From Chryseobacterium aquaeductus (GTDB lineage Bacteria > Bacteroidota > Bacteroidia > Flavobacteriales > Weeksellaceae): DNA of 64,000 nucleotides. Position 1 is the first letter of the stretch. Every line of letters begins with the position of its first letter. Location of the stretch: positions 3,224,001 to 3,288,000 of the forward strand of contig NZ_CAJIMS010000001.1 of NCBI RefSeq assembly GCF_905175375.1. Reading direction: 5' to 3'. The notes beneath the pieces are model-generated. The model was not told the DNA's origin. It did no database searches and saw only the letters and a program-made list of their open reading frames with translations. Made by a program: the position numbers and the translations under genes. Below are positions 9,899 through 17,779 of this stretch, in pieces.

Positions 9899-10615
9899 TT
9901 AAAGTTTACCACTTATGAGCTCATAGCCATTATTTAAGAAGCCAGAATGAAGCATAAATTTATGACCTTTACCGTACAAAAAAATAATATTTTTATTTTG
10001 CAATAATGAAATTTTGGCTAAAGCTTCACTATTCCTTAATTCATCAGTAAAATAATACTTAGGAAGCTTCTTTTTTTCCTTACAGAGGTATTTTGCTGAT
10101 AATGGTGTTTGCAAGTCACATTGTGATAAACTTATTGCACCATATTTTAATTCATATTTTTCAATAAGATTATGAAGTGTCATGTCTACATTATAATCAG
10201 TATTTACTATCCCAACTCTATCATTATTTTGGAGTAAATAATTTTTAGTAGAATATTCTTTTGGTAAACTTTGAATATTATTATCATTAATATTAGCAAT
10301 ATTATATCCAACTATTTTTCTTGCTTTTTTTGCATTTATTTCAAAGTCATCCTTATTAATTTCAAAAATAATACTTTCATAAGCTACTATAAAACCTTCC
10401 TTTCTTAAAGAGTCAACTTCTTTTTTAATAGAATCATAATATTCTTTTTTACCAACATGCACCGTGGGAAGATAAATTAAGTATTTCCCTTCTTCATTTG
10501 TGTATACGAGCTTTTTCTTATTAATGTTTTTATCTGCAATCAATCCTACTAAGAAAGCTTGAGAAAAATTTAAGGTAAAGTACAAAAGCAACAGAAGTGT
10601 CAATCTTTCTTTCAT
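9899..10615 (-). CDS. Secreted TraB/GumN-like hypothetical protein
   Basis: 238 residues starting with a hydrophobic signal peptide (MKERLTLLLLLYFTLNFSQA). The segment YLIYLPTVHVGKKEYYDSI, then GFIVAYESI, and near the end IIFLYGKGHKFMLHSGF resemble the spaced G/P-x-x-H and GxGH motifs of the TraB/PrgY/GumN superfamily, a putative metal-dependent peptidase-like fold. The resemblance is weak and the protein is short for the family (usually near 280-300). It stands alone with its own terminator. Base composition is more AT-rich than its neighbours, with many Asn and Lys codons, so recent acquisition is possible. Confidence 0.5.
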   Translation of the reverse strand: MKERLTLLLLLYFTLNFSQAFLVGLIADKNINKKKLVYTNEEGKYLIYLPTVHVGKKEYYDSIKKEVDSLRKEGFIVAYESIIFEINKDDFEINAKKARKIVGYNIANINDNNIQSLPKEYSTKNYLLQNNDRVGIVNTDYNVDMTLHNLIEKYELKYGAISLSQCDLQTPLSAKYLCKEKKKLPKYYFTDELRNSEALAKISLLQNKNIIFLYGKGHKFMLHSGFLNNGYELISGKL

Positions 10616-10726
10616 CAGTGTTTTTTTAACAAAAAAATGAAAAAATAATATTTATTGCAAATGTTTTTAAATTTATTTTAGATGAGCAAAAAAACGAATA
10701 TATATTTTATTCAAATTAACTTTTTA

Positions 10727-10734
10727 TATATTTG
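10727..10734 (+). promoter_or_regulatory. -7 promoter element for the aminotransferase gene
   Basis: TATATTTG matches TAnnTTTG, 22 bases before the ATG at 10756. An alternative TTG start at 10732 would fall inside this element. Confidence 0.6.
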
Positions 10735-10755
10735 TTAAAAAGACAAAAAGAATAC

Positions 10756-11949
10756 ATGAATAAACTTTCAGACAGAGTAAACAGGCTAGGATATTCCCAG
10801 ACTTTCGTCATGTCTAATAAGGCTAGAGAAATGAAAGCCAGCGGAATAGACGTAATTTCTTTGACATTGGGCGAACCGGATTTTGATGTTCCCGACAATA
10901 TAAAACAGGCAGCTTTTGACGCCATCAACGAAAATTACAGCCACTACTCGCCCGTTCCGGGATTTTTGGAATTGCGTCAGGCAATTTCAGATAAGTTAAA
11001 AAGAGATAACAAATTAGATTATAAACCAACACAAATTTGTGTTTCAAACGGTGCTAAACAAGCGATTATTAATGTTTTAGCGGCTATCATCAATGATGGT
11101 GATGAAGTGATTCTGCCAACTCCATATTGGGTGAGCTATGATGAAATGGTGAAAATGATGGGCGGAAATTCCGTCATGCTTCCTACCTCTTATGTCACTG
11201 ATTTTAAAATTACTGCCGAGCAATTGGATGAATCAATCAATGCTAAAACAAAAGCTATTCTTTTTAGTTCTCCATGCAATCCTTCAGGAGGATATTATAC
11301 GTATGATGAATTAAAATCTTTAGCAAAAGTAATTGCAAAATATCCTCATGTGACGGTAATTTCAGATGAGATTTATGAATACATCAACTACGAAACTCAA
11401 TCTACTTCAATCGCTCAGTTTCCCGAAGTGTACGAACAAACAGCAGTAATCAACGGTATGTCTAAGGCTTTTGCAATGACAGGCTGGAGAATCGGATATT
11501 CTGCATGTCCGGAGTGGCTTGCAAAAGCTTGCGAAAAAGTGCAGGGACAAATGACAAGCGGTGCAAATACAGTGGCGCAAAGAGCTTCAATTGTTGCTTT
11601 GAAAACAGATCCTTCAGAATACAGATACATGATTGATGCTTTTGAGCAAAGGAGAAACGTCATGTTTGATTTAATGAAAGAAATTCCCGGTTTTAAGGTT
11701 CTTTTGCCAAAAGCGGCATTCTATTTCTTCCCGGATATTTCTTACTATATCGGAAAAACCTTAAACGGAACCGAAATAAAAGATGCAGATGATTTTGCCA
11801 TGTTTATTCTAGAAAATGCCCATGTCGGCTGCGTTGGCGGAGTTTCTTTCGGAAGTCCTGAATGTATAAGATTTTCGTATGCTGCTTCAGAAGAAGAATT
11901 GAGAGAAGCAATGAGAAGAATAAAAGATTTGTTGGAAAAAGCAGTTTAA
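10756..11949 (+). CDS. Pyridoxal-phosphate aspartate-type aminotransferase (class I)
   Basis: 397 residues, normal for the AspC/AspB group. Motifs include ISLTLGEPDFDVPDNI at the N-terminus, SSPCNPSGGYY (substrate-side Asn), ISDEIYEYI (Asp binding the PLP ring nitrogen), NGMSKAFAMTGWRIGY (the SKxxxxxGxRxG signature with the Schiff-base Lys) and IRFSYAASEEEL (substrate Arg). It transfers the amino group from aspartate to 2-oxoglutarate; related enzymes also accept prephenate, so exact specificity is open. It is a single-gene unit between a -7 promoter element and a terminator. Confidence 0.92.
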   Translation: MNKLSDRVNRLGYSQTFVMSNKAREMKASGIDVISLTLGEPDFDVPDNIKQAAFDAINENYSHYSPVPGFLELRQAISDKLKRDNKLDYKPTQICVSNGAKQAIINVLAAIINDGDEVILPTPYWVSYDEMVKMMGGNSVMLPTSYVTDFKITAEQLDESINAKTKAILFSSPCNPSGGYYTYDELKSLAKVIAKYPHVTVISDEIYEYINYETQSTSIAQFPEVYEQTAVINGMSKAFAMTGWRIGYSACPEWLAKACEKVQGQMTSGANTVAQRASIVALKTDPSEYRYMIDAFEQRRNVMFDLMKEIPGFKVLLPKAAFYFFPDISYYIGKTLNGTEIKDADDFAMFILENAHVGCVGGVSFGSPECIRFSYAASEEELREAMRRIKDLLEKAV

Positions 11950-12162
11950 ATAAAAAGTTCTTCCATTAGGAAGAACTTTTTTAATTTACTTTTAAGAGAA
12001 CATCCTTCTACAGGTGTTTCCGGTACGATAATATAGCATTCTTCATTAATCGCGACACCAACATCAGCTTCGGGACAATAATACCTTCCAGTAGGACATT
12101 TTGAAGTAACTGCTGCTCCTTTAATTGTTTCAGTTCTTGAAAGCGTTTTTGAGATTTTTCAT
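11946..12162 (-). pseudogene. Frameshifted bacteriocin-like small peptide gene
   Basis: On the minus strand an ATG at 12162 opens MKNLKNAFKN and stops after 10 codons. In the neighbouring frame, starting one base later in the A5 run at 12155-12159, the reading is open to 11946: KISKTLSRTETIKGAAVTSK, then CPTGRYYCPEADVG and EECYIIVPETPVEGC. This matches the Flavobacteriia bacteriocin-like peptides I recall (leader M-K-[K]-I-S-K-T-L-S-R, then a G-rich junction and a Cys-rich core). Removing one A after the ATG would give an intact gene of about 71 codons. It converges with the aminotransferase gene and overlaps its terminator. The family match is from memory. Confidence 0.6.
11952..11982 (+). 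terminator. Aminotransferase terminator
   Basis: AAAAAGTTCTTCC and GGAAGAACTTTTT form a 13-bp perfect stem with a 4-nt loop and a T tract, directly after the stop at 11949. Confidence 0.85.
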
Positions 12163-12323
12163 AATAATTTTTTTGAGTTGGTGATACATTTATTTTGTAA
12201 TCTTTAAGCAGTGATTTTTATAATAGTTTAAGATAATTAAAACATTTCATAATACGTAATAACTCAAAAATGATTATAGATTTTATTTATCGGTATTCAT
12301 TTTTTCGATAGATGAAAATATTA

Positions 12324-12331
12324 TATATTTG
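12324..12331 (+). promoter_or_regulatory. -7 promoter element for the peroxiredoxin gene
   Basis: TATATTTG matches TAnnTTTG, 35 bases before the ATG at 12366. The rest of 12163-12323 is AT-rich with no gene seen. Confidence 0.6.
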
Positions 12332-12365
12332 CACCATTAAATTATAGATCAAAAATTAGAAAATT

Positions 12366-12998
12366 ATGTCTTTAGTAGGAAAAAAATTCCCCAACGTAAC
12401 GATTGATGCAATGTCTGAAATGGGTGATGATCTTAGAATCAACATCTTCGAAGAAACTACAACTAACCAACAGAAAGTTCTTTTATTCTGGTATCCAAAA
12501 GATTTTACTTTTGTTTGCCCTACGGAGCTTCACGCTTTCCAGGAGGCTTTAGGTGAATTTGAAAAAAGAAATACAAAAGTGATTGGTGCTTCTTGCGATA
12601 CAAACGAAGTACACTTTGCTTGGTTAAATGTTTCAAAAGACAACGGAGGTATTGAAGGAGTTACCTATCCGCTTTTAGCCGATACTCACAGACAATTGGC
12701 AAACTTATTAGATATCGTCGATCAGGATCTTGATTTTGATGAAGAAGGTAATGAGTTTTTCACAGGTTCAAACGTAACTTACAGAGCAACTTATTTAATT
12801 GACGAGACTGGAAAAGTTTTCCACGAGTCTGTAAATGATATGCCTTTGGGAAGAAATGTAAAAGAATATTTAAGATTAATCGACGCTTACACACACGTTC
12901 AGAAGCACGGTGAAGTTTGCCCCGCAAACTGGGAAGAAGGTAAAGATGCAATGAAAGCTGACAGAACTTCTACTGCTGAATATTTAGCAAAAAACTAA
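12366..12998 (+). CDS. Peroxiredoxin (2-Cys, AhpC/TSA family)
   Basis: 210 residues. The peroxidatic Cys lies in FVCPTELHAF (about residue 50) and the resolving Cys in HGEVCPANW (about residue 174), so this is a typical 2-Cys enzyme. It reduces hydrogen peroxide and organic hydroperoxides in the cytoplasm. The thioredoxin-family gene 165 bases downstream is a plausible electron donor, and the small DUF6952 gene completes a trio that I recall as conserved in Flavobacteriia. An inverted repeat just after the stop could attenuate read-through into the thioredoxin gene. Confidence 0.93.
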   Translation: MSLVGKKFPNVTIDAMSEMGDDLRINIFEETTTNQQKVLLFWYPKDFTFVCPTELHAFQEALGEFEKRNTKVIGASCDTNEVHFAWLNVSKDNGGIEGVTYPLLADTHRQLANLLDIVDQDLDFDEEGNEFFTGSNVTYRATYLIDETGKVFHESVNDMPLGRNVKEYLRLIDAYTHVQKHGEVCPANWEEGKDAMKADRTSTAEYLAKN

Positions 12999-13008
12999 GA
13001 TAATGTGG

Positions 13009-13157
13009 TAATTTGAAAATGAGATAATTTGAAAATTGATCACATGATTATTTAAAGATTATCTCATTTTCTATTTCTTGATATTTTCAAAATAAAATTA
13101 TTCACAGGATTATTTATTAACATTTTCAAATTAATAAATTTCCAAATTTTCAAATTA
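13009..13157. repeat. Nested inverted repeats between the peroxiredoxin and thioredoxin genes
   Basis: GAAAATGAGATAAT at 13015-13028 has its exact reverse complement at 13058-13071. In addition TAATTTGAAAAT (13009-13020) and TAATTTGAAAATT (13025-13037) are matched by reverse complements at 13122-13133 and 13145-13157. The whole gene spacer is built of these units. Confidence 0.8.
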
Positions 13158-13162
13158 AAATT

Positions 13163-13468
13163 ATGTATATAGAATTAACTGAAGATACGCTTCAAAATAT
13201 TGTAAGCGATAATGAAAAAGTGGTTGTACAATACGGAGCAACATGGTGTGGAAACTGTAGAATTATGAAGCCGAAATTCAAAAAATTAGCTTCAGAAAAT
13301 GATTCTATTCCGTTTCTTTATGTAGATGCAGAAAAACTTCCTGAAAGCAGAAAACTGGCTAAAGTAGACAATTTACCTACATTTGCGATTTTCAAAAATG
13401 GCGAATTGGTGAATCAGGTTCAGTCTAATCAGGCAGAAAGTTTACTTAATTTATTTAACGAATTGTAA
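13163..13468 (+). CDS. Thioredoxin-family protein
   Basis: 101 residues, a single thioredoxin fold. The redox motif is WCGNC within YGATWCGNCRIMKPKFKKLA, the cis-Pro is in DNLPTFAIFKNGELV, and the VDAEKLPESR segment matches the central strand and helix. No signal peptide, so cytoplasmic. It probably reduces the peroxiredoxin encoded upstream. CGNC instead of the common CGPC should give a different redox potential. The following DUF6952 gene starts 2 bases after the stop. Confidence 0.9.
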   Translation: MYIELTEDTLQNIVSDNEKVVVQYGATWCGNCRIMKPKFKKLASENDSIPFLYVDAEKLPESRKLAKVDNLPTFAIFKNGELVNQVQSNQAESLLNLFNEL

Positions 13469-13470
13469 TT

Positions 13471-13719
13471 ATGAAGTTGCCGATTATCAGACAGTTTTAT
13501 CAAAATCAGACTCCTGAAAATTTAGAAAAAACTTTAGAAGTTTTAGAAAGTTTCAGTGAATTCCGAGGAACAAGCGAAGAAGATTTAAATGTTGCCGGAG
13601 AATTGATTACCAATATGTGTGGAGCTTTAGAAGTGCACGCCAACGTACAAAACGGAATGAGCGAAAAAGATGCTTTAAACTCTTTTGCCCAAAAGGTTTT
13701 AGGATCTATTGATAAATAA
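13471..13719 (+). CDS. DUF6952 family small protein
   Basis: 82 residues, acidic and helical, beginning MKLPIIRQFYQN and including LNVAGELITNMCGALEVHAN, which matches the Flavobacteriia family I know as DUF6952. It starts 2 bases after the thioredoxin stop, so translation is probably coupled. The function is unknown; constant association with peroxiredoxin and thioredoxin suggests a role in peroxide defence, which is inference from position. Confidence 0.8.
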   Translation: MKLPIIRQFYQNQTPENLEKTLEVLESFSEFRGTSEEDLNVAGELITNMCGALEVHANVQNGMSEKDALNSFAQKVLGSIDK

Positions 13720-13723
13720 ATTC

Positions 13724-13820
13724 CAACACAGATTTCACAAATATTTTTCACGAATTACACAAATGCTCTACTTTAGAATTGTGACATTTGTGATTGAATT
13801 AGTGCCATTCGTGTTTAGTT
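13724..13820. repeat. Imperfect palindromic intergenic element
   Basis: The left arm has CACGAATTACACAAATG and the right arm has CATTTGTGATTGAATTAGTG, an imperfect inverted pair, with further CACAAAT and ATTCGTG pieces outside. It contains no reading frame of interest. It looks like a dispersed palindromic repeat. Confidence 0.55.
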
Positions 13821-13825
13821 AAAAC

Positions 13826-13859
13826 AAAAATCCTGATGAAATAACACATCAGGATTTTT
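13826..13859. terminator. Bidirectional terminator
   Basis: AAAAATCCTGATG and CATCAGGATTTTT form a 13-bp perfect stem with an 8-nt loop, between the DUF6952 gene and the convergent Bax-inhibitor-like gene. Confidence 0.85.
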
Positions 13860-13917
13860 CTTGGTTTAAGAGTTTTGAAAAATCGATAACTCAAAACTCA
13901 TAATGTATAACTTTTAA

Positions 13918-14490
13918 TTAGCCTCTTCTGCTCATTAAAATTCTTAATATATACCAAAACAATAACATGATTGAAGCAAAAAGCTGTAGAGAAGCTCCTA
14001 CATATTGGTTGGTACTGTAAGATTCTTTAAGTTTACTTGTTTGATATAAAATTGTAGCAGATGCCAAAATTACCATTCCTACAGAGAACCAAAGTCCGAG
14101 GTTGAAACCGAAAATCATTCCGGCAACAATCAATCCGATAGCGATAAAACCACCAATTGTGATTACATTTCTCAGAAAAGAAAAATCTTTTTTAGAAGTA
14201 AAAGCTACTGCAGAAATCCCCGCAAACATTGCGACCGTAAGCGTTGCAGCCTGAAAAATCACTTCTCCGCCTCCAGTGTAAGCCATTGCCATATACATCA
14301 TTGGTAAAAAGATAACTGCCTGAAGTATTATATAAAACACCAATCCAAGATATTGCGTAGATCTGCTTTGTGCCATAGACCATTTTGAGGCTAAGTAAGA
14401 AGCCAGCCAGAATACGCCTAAAACAAGTAGCCAACTGTATCTCTGACCGATCATCATGTAGATCATTTCAGCAGGTACAATCTGTAACAA
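13918..14490 (-). CDS. Bax inhibitor-1/YccA family membrane protein, N-terminally short
   Basis: 190 residues from TTG at 14490, with about six membrane helices (WLLVLGVFWLASYLASKW, YLGLVFYIILQAVIFLPMM, GFIAIGLIVAGMIFGF, LFASIMLLFWYILRILM). The family is normally about 230-240 residues. In frame upstream only KIKKYKLAFIFVETIL can be read back to a TAA, with no ATG, so the usual cytoplasmic N-terminus and part of helix 1 are missing. The next gene's stop is only 53 bases upstream, leaving no room. It may be a truncated gene or use a non-standard start. BI-1 family proteins are linked to ion leak and stress survival. Confidence 0.7.
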   Translation of the reverse strand: MLQIVPAEMIYMMIGQRYSWLLVLGVFWLASYLASKWSMAQSRSTQYLGLVFYIILQAVIFLPMMYMAMAYTGGGEVIFQAATLTVAMFAGISAVAFTSKKDFSFLRNVITIGGFIAIGLIVAGMIFGFNLGLWFSVGMVILASATILYQTSKLKESYSTNQYVGASLQLFASIMLLFWYILRILMSRRG

Positions 14491-14543
14491 AATTGTTTCT
14501 ACGAAAATAAAAGCTAATTTATATTTTTTAATTTTTTAGTAAT

Positions 14544-14996
14544 TTAATTACCTTTTTTAAATGGTTTTATTCCAAGAATTTTTCCGTCATTTTCAAAAAT
14601 AGCCGTGATTACTTCTTTTGGTTCTGCCGCTTTATCATCAGAATATTTGTATTGAATCATTGGATAAGTATTACCGTCAATCAACGGTTTGTAACCGGTT
14701 CTGATGATTTCCACCTTTTTATTGGTGTTAATATCTGTTGCCAGTTTTTTAAAAACAGCATCTGTTACCACTTTTTTTGCATTGGCAGAAAGTAAGCTTT
14801 CCATTTTACTGCGATCAGAAGACTTCAAAGCAGTCATAAATTGTGAAAATCTACCGTTGTATAATTCAATTTGTTTTTTGCTTAAATTTAGCGGTGTATC
14901 TGTTTTTCTGTTGTTTTCAACTTTCAGATCCACTACTTCCTGCGAATAAAAAAGCTGAACCGATAACAGAGTTATTATTAAGAATATTTTATTCAT
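14544..14996 (-). CDS. Secreted hypothetical protein
   Basis: 150 residues from ATG at 14996 (MNKIFLIITLLSVQLFYSQ, a signal peptide). A longer frame starting at 15035 is rejected because the signal peptide would be internal. The mature part is a small alpha+beta domain (GRFSQFMTALKSSDRSKMES, VIRTGYKPLIDGNTYPMIQY-like strands, ITAIFENDGKILGIKPF), reminiscent of NTF2-like or DUF4878-type secreted domains, but no confident family. It lies between the acyl-CoA reductase and the Bax-inhibitor-like genes on the same strand. Confidence 0.65.
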   Translation of the reverse strand: MNKIFLIITLLSVQLFYSQEVVDLKVENNRKTDTPLNLSKKQIELYNGRFSQFMTALKSSDRSKMESLLSANAKKVVTDAVFKKLATDINTNKKVEIIRTGYKPLIDGNTYPMIQYKYSDDKAAEPKEVITAIFENDGKILGIKPFKKGN

Positions 14997-15042
14997 TTTA
15001 ATGATTTGATTGTCAATTTGAAGATGAAGATACAAAGAATAT

Positions 15043-16077
15043 TTATATTACTTCCAGAAACTTCATCGTATCTACATTATCCGCGTATGTATCCAGATCC
15101 GGATTTTGTGCCTGACCAAAATCGATAGACTCTAAATTTAATTCTTTTTTAGCAACCACACATTGTATATCACTTTCATTATCAGCGATAAAACCTTTTA
15201 CATCATCCAATGAAGAATATCTGCTGAAATGAATGACTGACAACGGACTGAATAACTTCTCGTCTTCTTTCAACATCACAAAATTATTATCCCAGAATTT
15301 ATCCTGATTCAGTAGATAAACGGCGCGGTTATAATCATAATTGTTGGCATATTTATTATGATTTACAATTTCTTTAAAATCAATAAAACTCTCAAAAATC
15401 CGGTCAATCAGGAAATCTTCAGGAATGAAAAGTCTTGTTACATTTCGGCATCCTAAACCAAAATACTGGAAAACATCATGAGCCAGAAGCTTCAATTCTT
15501 CCTCAGTTTCGTCACCTTTTAAAACAGCAACAGAGGTTCTGTTTTTTCGGATGATACTTAAATGATTTTTAAAATAAAACTCCAGATACCTTGCAGTATT
15601 ATTACTTCCGGTAGCTATTACCGCATCAAAATCTGTCAATCTTTCTACAAACTCAAACTCAACTTCTTGATCAGAGAATTTCCTCCATTGATTTAATAAA
15701 AAAGGAAGCATTTTTTTATCCTTTGACGATAGTTTAATCAACGGAATATGATTGCTCAAAACCACAGAAATCACATCATGGAAACCAACCATCGGTATAT
15801 TTCCGGCAAGAATCAATCCTACTTTTTTTGATATCTGTGAAACAGAATATTGGCTGATCCAATCCTTAATTTTGTTTTCTGTTAAAAGATCAGACCATTG
15901 CTTTAATGCGAATTTTTGATTTTCAATGGTAAACCATGGATTTTCTATTTCAGATCTTTTTAAGACAGATTCAAATTCTAAATCATTTTCATTAAAATCT
16001 TCAGAATTTTTTGATAAAAACTCTTTTATGTATTCACTTAATTTAATAAGTCCTAAAACTTGTTTTTCGATATTCAT
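15043..16077 (-). CDS. Acyl-CoA reductase, LuxC-like
   Basis: 344 residues. The aldehyde-dehydrogenase-like fold of the LuxC family (PF05893-type) shows in GLILAGNIPMVGFHDVISVVLS, VIATGSNNTARYLEFYFK and the probable nucleophile Cys in YFGLGCRNVTRLFIPED. Family members reduce acyl-CoA or acyl groups to aldehydes with NADPH. There are no lux genes here, so bioluminescence is not implied. It is divergent from the ferredoxin gene across 59 bases; I recall this acyl-CoA reductase, ferredoxin, SerC, SerA order from other Flavobacteriia. Confidence 0.82.
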   Translation of the reverse strand: MNIEKQVLGLIKLSEYIKEFLSKNSEDFNENDLEFESVLKRSEIENPWFTIENQKFALKQWSDLLTENKIKDWISQYSVSQISKKVGLILAGNIPMVGFHDVISVVLSNHIPLIKLSSKDKKMLPFLLNQWRKFSDQEVEFEFVERLTDFDAVIATGSNNTARYLEFYFKNHLSIIRKNRTSVAVLKGDETEEELKLLAHDVFQYFGLGCRNVTRLFIPEDFLIDRIFESFIDFKEIVNHNKYANNYDYNRAVYLLNQDKFWDNNFVMLKEDEKLFSPLSVIHFSRYSSLDDVKGFIADNESDIQCVVAKKELNLESIDFGQAQNPDLDTYADNVDTMKFLEVI

Positions 16078-16105
16078 AATTACTGTAAAAGTGGGGAATA
16101 TTTTG

Positions 16106-16113
16106 TAATTTTG
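16106..16113 (+). promoter_or_regulatory. -7 promoter element for the ferredoxin gene
   Basis: TAATTTTG matches TAnnTTTG, 24 bases before the ATG at 16137, in the divergent spacer. Confidence 0.55.
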
Positions 16114-16136
16114 TGCAAATTTAAAAAAAATTAGCG

Positions 16137-16487
16137 ATGGCTATTAAAATAACTGATGAATGCATTAATTGTGGCGCCTGCGAACCGGAATGTCCGAACA
16201 ATGCAATATATGAAGGAGCAGTAGACTGGAAAGCTTCAGAAGGTACCGAATTGAAAGGTACTGTAACATTACCATCGGGATTGACTGTAGACGCAGATTC
16301 TCCGCAAGAGCCTGTAAGTGATGATGTATATTTTATTGTTACAGACAAATGTACAGAATGCAAAGGTTTTCACGAGGAGCCACAGTGCGCAGCGGTTTGC
16401 CCGGTAGATTGCTGTGTTCCGGATGAAGATCATGTAGAATCTGAAGAAGCATTACTAAATAAAAAAGCTTTCTTACACGGTGAATAA
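16137..16487 (+). CDS. 4Fe-4S dicluster ferredoxin
   Basis: 116 residues. Cluster motif one is CINCGACEPECP at residues 8-19. Cluster motif two is CTECKGFHEEPQCAAVCPVDC, with the extended spacing seen in 2[4Fe-4S] Alvin-type ferredoxins. An acidic insert (VTLPSGLTVDADSPQEPVSD) lies between. It is a soluble electron carrier. Its position divergent to the acyl-CoA reductase and upstream of serC is shared with relatives as I recall; the redox partner is unknown. Confidence 0.93.
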   Translation: MAIKITDECINCGACEPECPNNAIYEGAVDWKASEGTELKGTVTLPSGLTVDADSPQEPVSDDVYFIVTDKCTECKGFHEEPQCAAVCPVDCCVPDEDHVESEEALLNKKAFLHGE

Positions 16488-16493
16488 AAATGT

Positions 16494-16522
16494 CGTCTCA
16501 TATATTGTGAGACGGTTTTTTT
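16494..16522 (+). terminator. Ferredoxin terminator
   Basis: CGTCTCA and TGAGACG form a 7-bp stem with a 7-nt loop, then a T8 tract. Confidence 0.75.
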
Positions 16523-16600
16523 TAACTTTATAGTTTAATAAATCAAATACAAAATTGCAGATTGATAAATCAGCAAATCACACAAAACAAAAATAAAATT

Positions 16601-17665
16601 ATGAGCAAAAAGCACAATTTCAGCGCAGGACCATGTATTTTACCTCAGGAAGTATTCGAAAAATCTGCACAGGCGATTTTAGATTTTAATGGGATCGGCT
16701 TATCTCTTCTTGAAATTTCGCACAGAAGTAAAGATTTTGTCGCAGTGATGGATGAAGCTCGCGCAATTGTAAAAAGATTGATGAATCTGGGTGATGACTA
16801 TGAAGTTTTGTATTTGGGTGGCGGTGCAAGTCTTCAGTTTGCAATGGTGCCTTACAATTTGATGAAAGTGGGCGGAAAGGCTGCATATACAAATACAGGT
16901 ACTTGGGCAGCCGGAGCTATAAAAGAAGCACAAAAAGTAGGTACAATAGATGTTGTAGGTTCTTCTAAAGAAGACAATTACTCTTTTATTCCGAAAGATT
17001 ATACCGTAGGTGCAGAATATGATTATTTCCACTGTACTTCAAACAATACTATTTTTGGAACTCAAATGAAATCGTTCCCGGAAGTTGATACTTTAATGGT
17101 TTGTGACATGAGTTCCGATATATTTTCAAGACAATTAGATTTTTCTAAATTTGATTTAATTTACGCCGGAGCTCAGAAAAATATGGGTCCTGCGGGAGTA
17201 ACTTTAGTGGTTATCAAAAAAGAAATTTTAGGTAAAACAGGAAGAGAAAACATGTTCTCGATCTTAGATTATTCTCAGCATATTTCTAAAGAATCTATGT
17301 ATAATACTCCACCGGTTTTCCCTGTGTATGCAACTTTATTGACATTGCAACATTTAGAAAACAACGGAGGAATTGCCGCTGCTGAAGCTAGAAACGAAGC
17401 AAAAGCAAAACTTTTATACAACGAAATCGACAGCAACCCATTATTTGAAACATTCTGTGTGGAGGAAGATCGTTCGTTGATGAATGTTTCATTTAAATTA
17501 ATTGACGACAGCAAAAAAGAAGAATTTGATGCTGCATGGAAAGCTGCAGGAATCAGCGGATTGAATGGTCACAGAAGTTTAGGGGGATACAGAGCAAGCA
17601 TGTATAATGCGTTACCTATTGAAAGCGTACAGGTTTTGGTAGATGTAATGAAGTCAATAAAATAA
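16601..17665 (+). CDS. serC: Phosphoserine aminotransferase
   Basis: 354 residues from ATG at 16601 (MSKKHNFSAGPCILPQEV); the upstream TTG at 16562 lies in a leader and is rejected. Class V aminotransferase motifs include the N-terminal NFSAGP, VLYLGGGASLQFAM, DMSSDIFS and YAGAQKNMGPAGV with the PLP-binding Lys. It converts 3-phosphohydroxypyruvate and glutamate to phosphoserine in serine synthesis and a matching step in PLP synthesis. The serA-like gene follows 114 bases downstream, so the first two enzymes of the serine pathway are adjacent. Confidence 0.95.
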   Translation: MSKKHNFSAGPCILPQEVFEKSAQAILDFNGIGLSLLEISHRSKDFVAVMDEARAIVKRLMNLGDDYEVLYLGGGASLQFAMVPYNLMKVGGKAAYTNTGTWAAGAIKEAQKVGTIDVVGSSKEDNYSFIPKDYTVGAEYDYFHCTSNNTIFGTQMKSFPEVDTLMVCDMSSDIFSRQLDFSKFDLIYAGAQKNMGPAGVTLVVIKKEILGKTGRENMFSILDYSQHISKESMYNTPPVFPVYATLLTLQHLENNGGIAAAEARNEAKAKLLYNEIDSNPLFETFCVEEDRSLMNVSFKLIDDSKKEEFDAAWKAAGISGLNGHRSLGGYRASMYNALPIESVQVLVDVMKSIK

Positions 17666-17704
17666 TGTAAATTAGGCAACGCAAAAAAATTAAAAAAGAT
17701 TAAA

Positions 17705-17760
17705 AGATTTCAGACCTGAGATTAAAGACAAAAATGTCTGCAGTCTGAGTTCTGAAATCT
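17705..17760. repeat. 56-bp nested hairpin element between serC and serA
   Basis: Outer arms AGATTTCAGA and TCTGAAATCT are exact reverse complements. Next inward CTGAG faces CTGAG-type sequence with mismatches, and in the centre AGACA-AAAA-TGTCT forms another perfect hairpin. No U tract follows, so it is not a standard terminator. It may be a REP-like element or an RNA-processing or stability site within the ser operon. Confidence 0.7.
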
Positions 17761-17779
17761 AAACATCTAAAATAACAAT

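Noticed and set aside
15043..16077. Bioluminescence gene luxC
   Set aside because: The protein is LuxC-like, but no luxABDE genes are present; the family also occurs in non-luminous bacteria next to ferredoxin and ser genes.
16686..17032. Minus-strand Cys/His-rich ORFs inside serC
   Set aside because: Shadows of serC; their composition follows from the antisense of a conserved enzyme.
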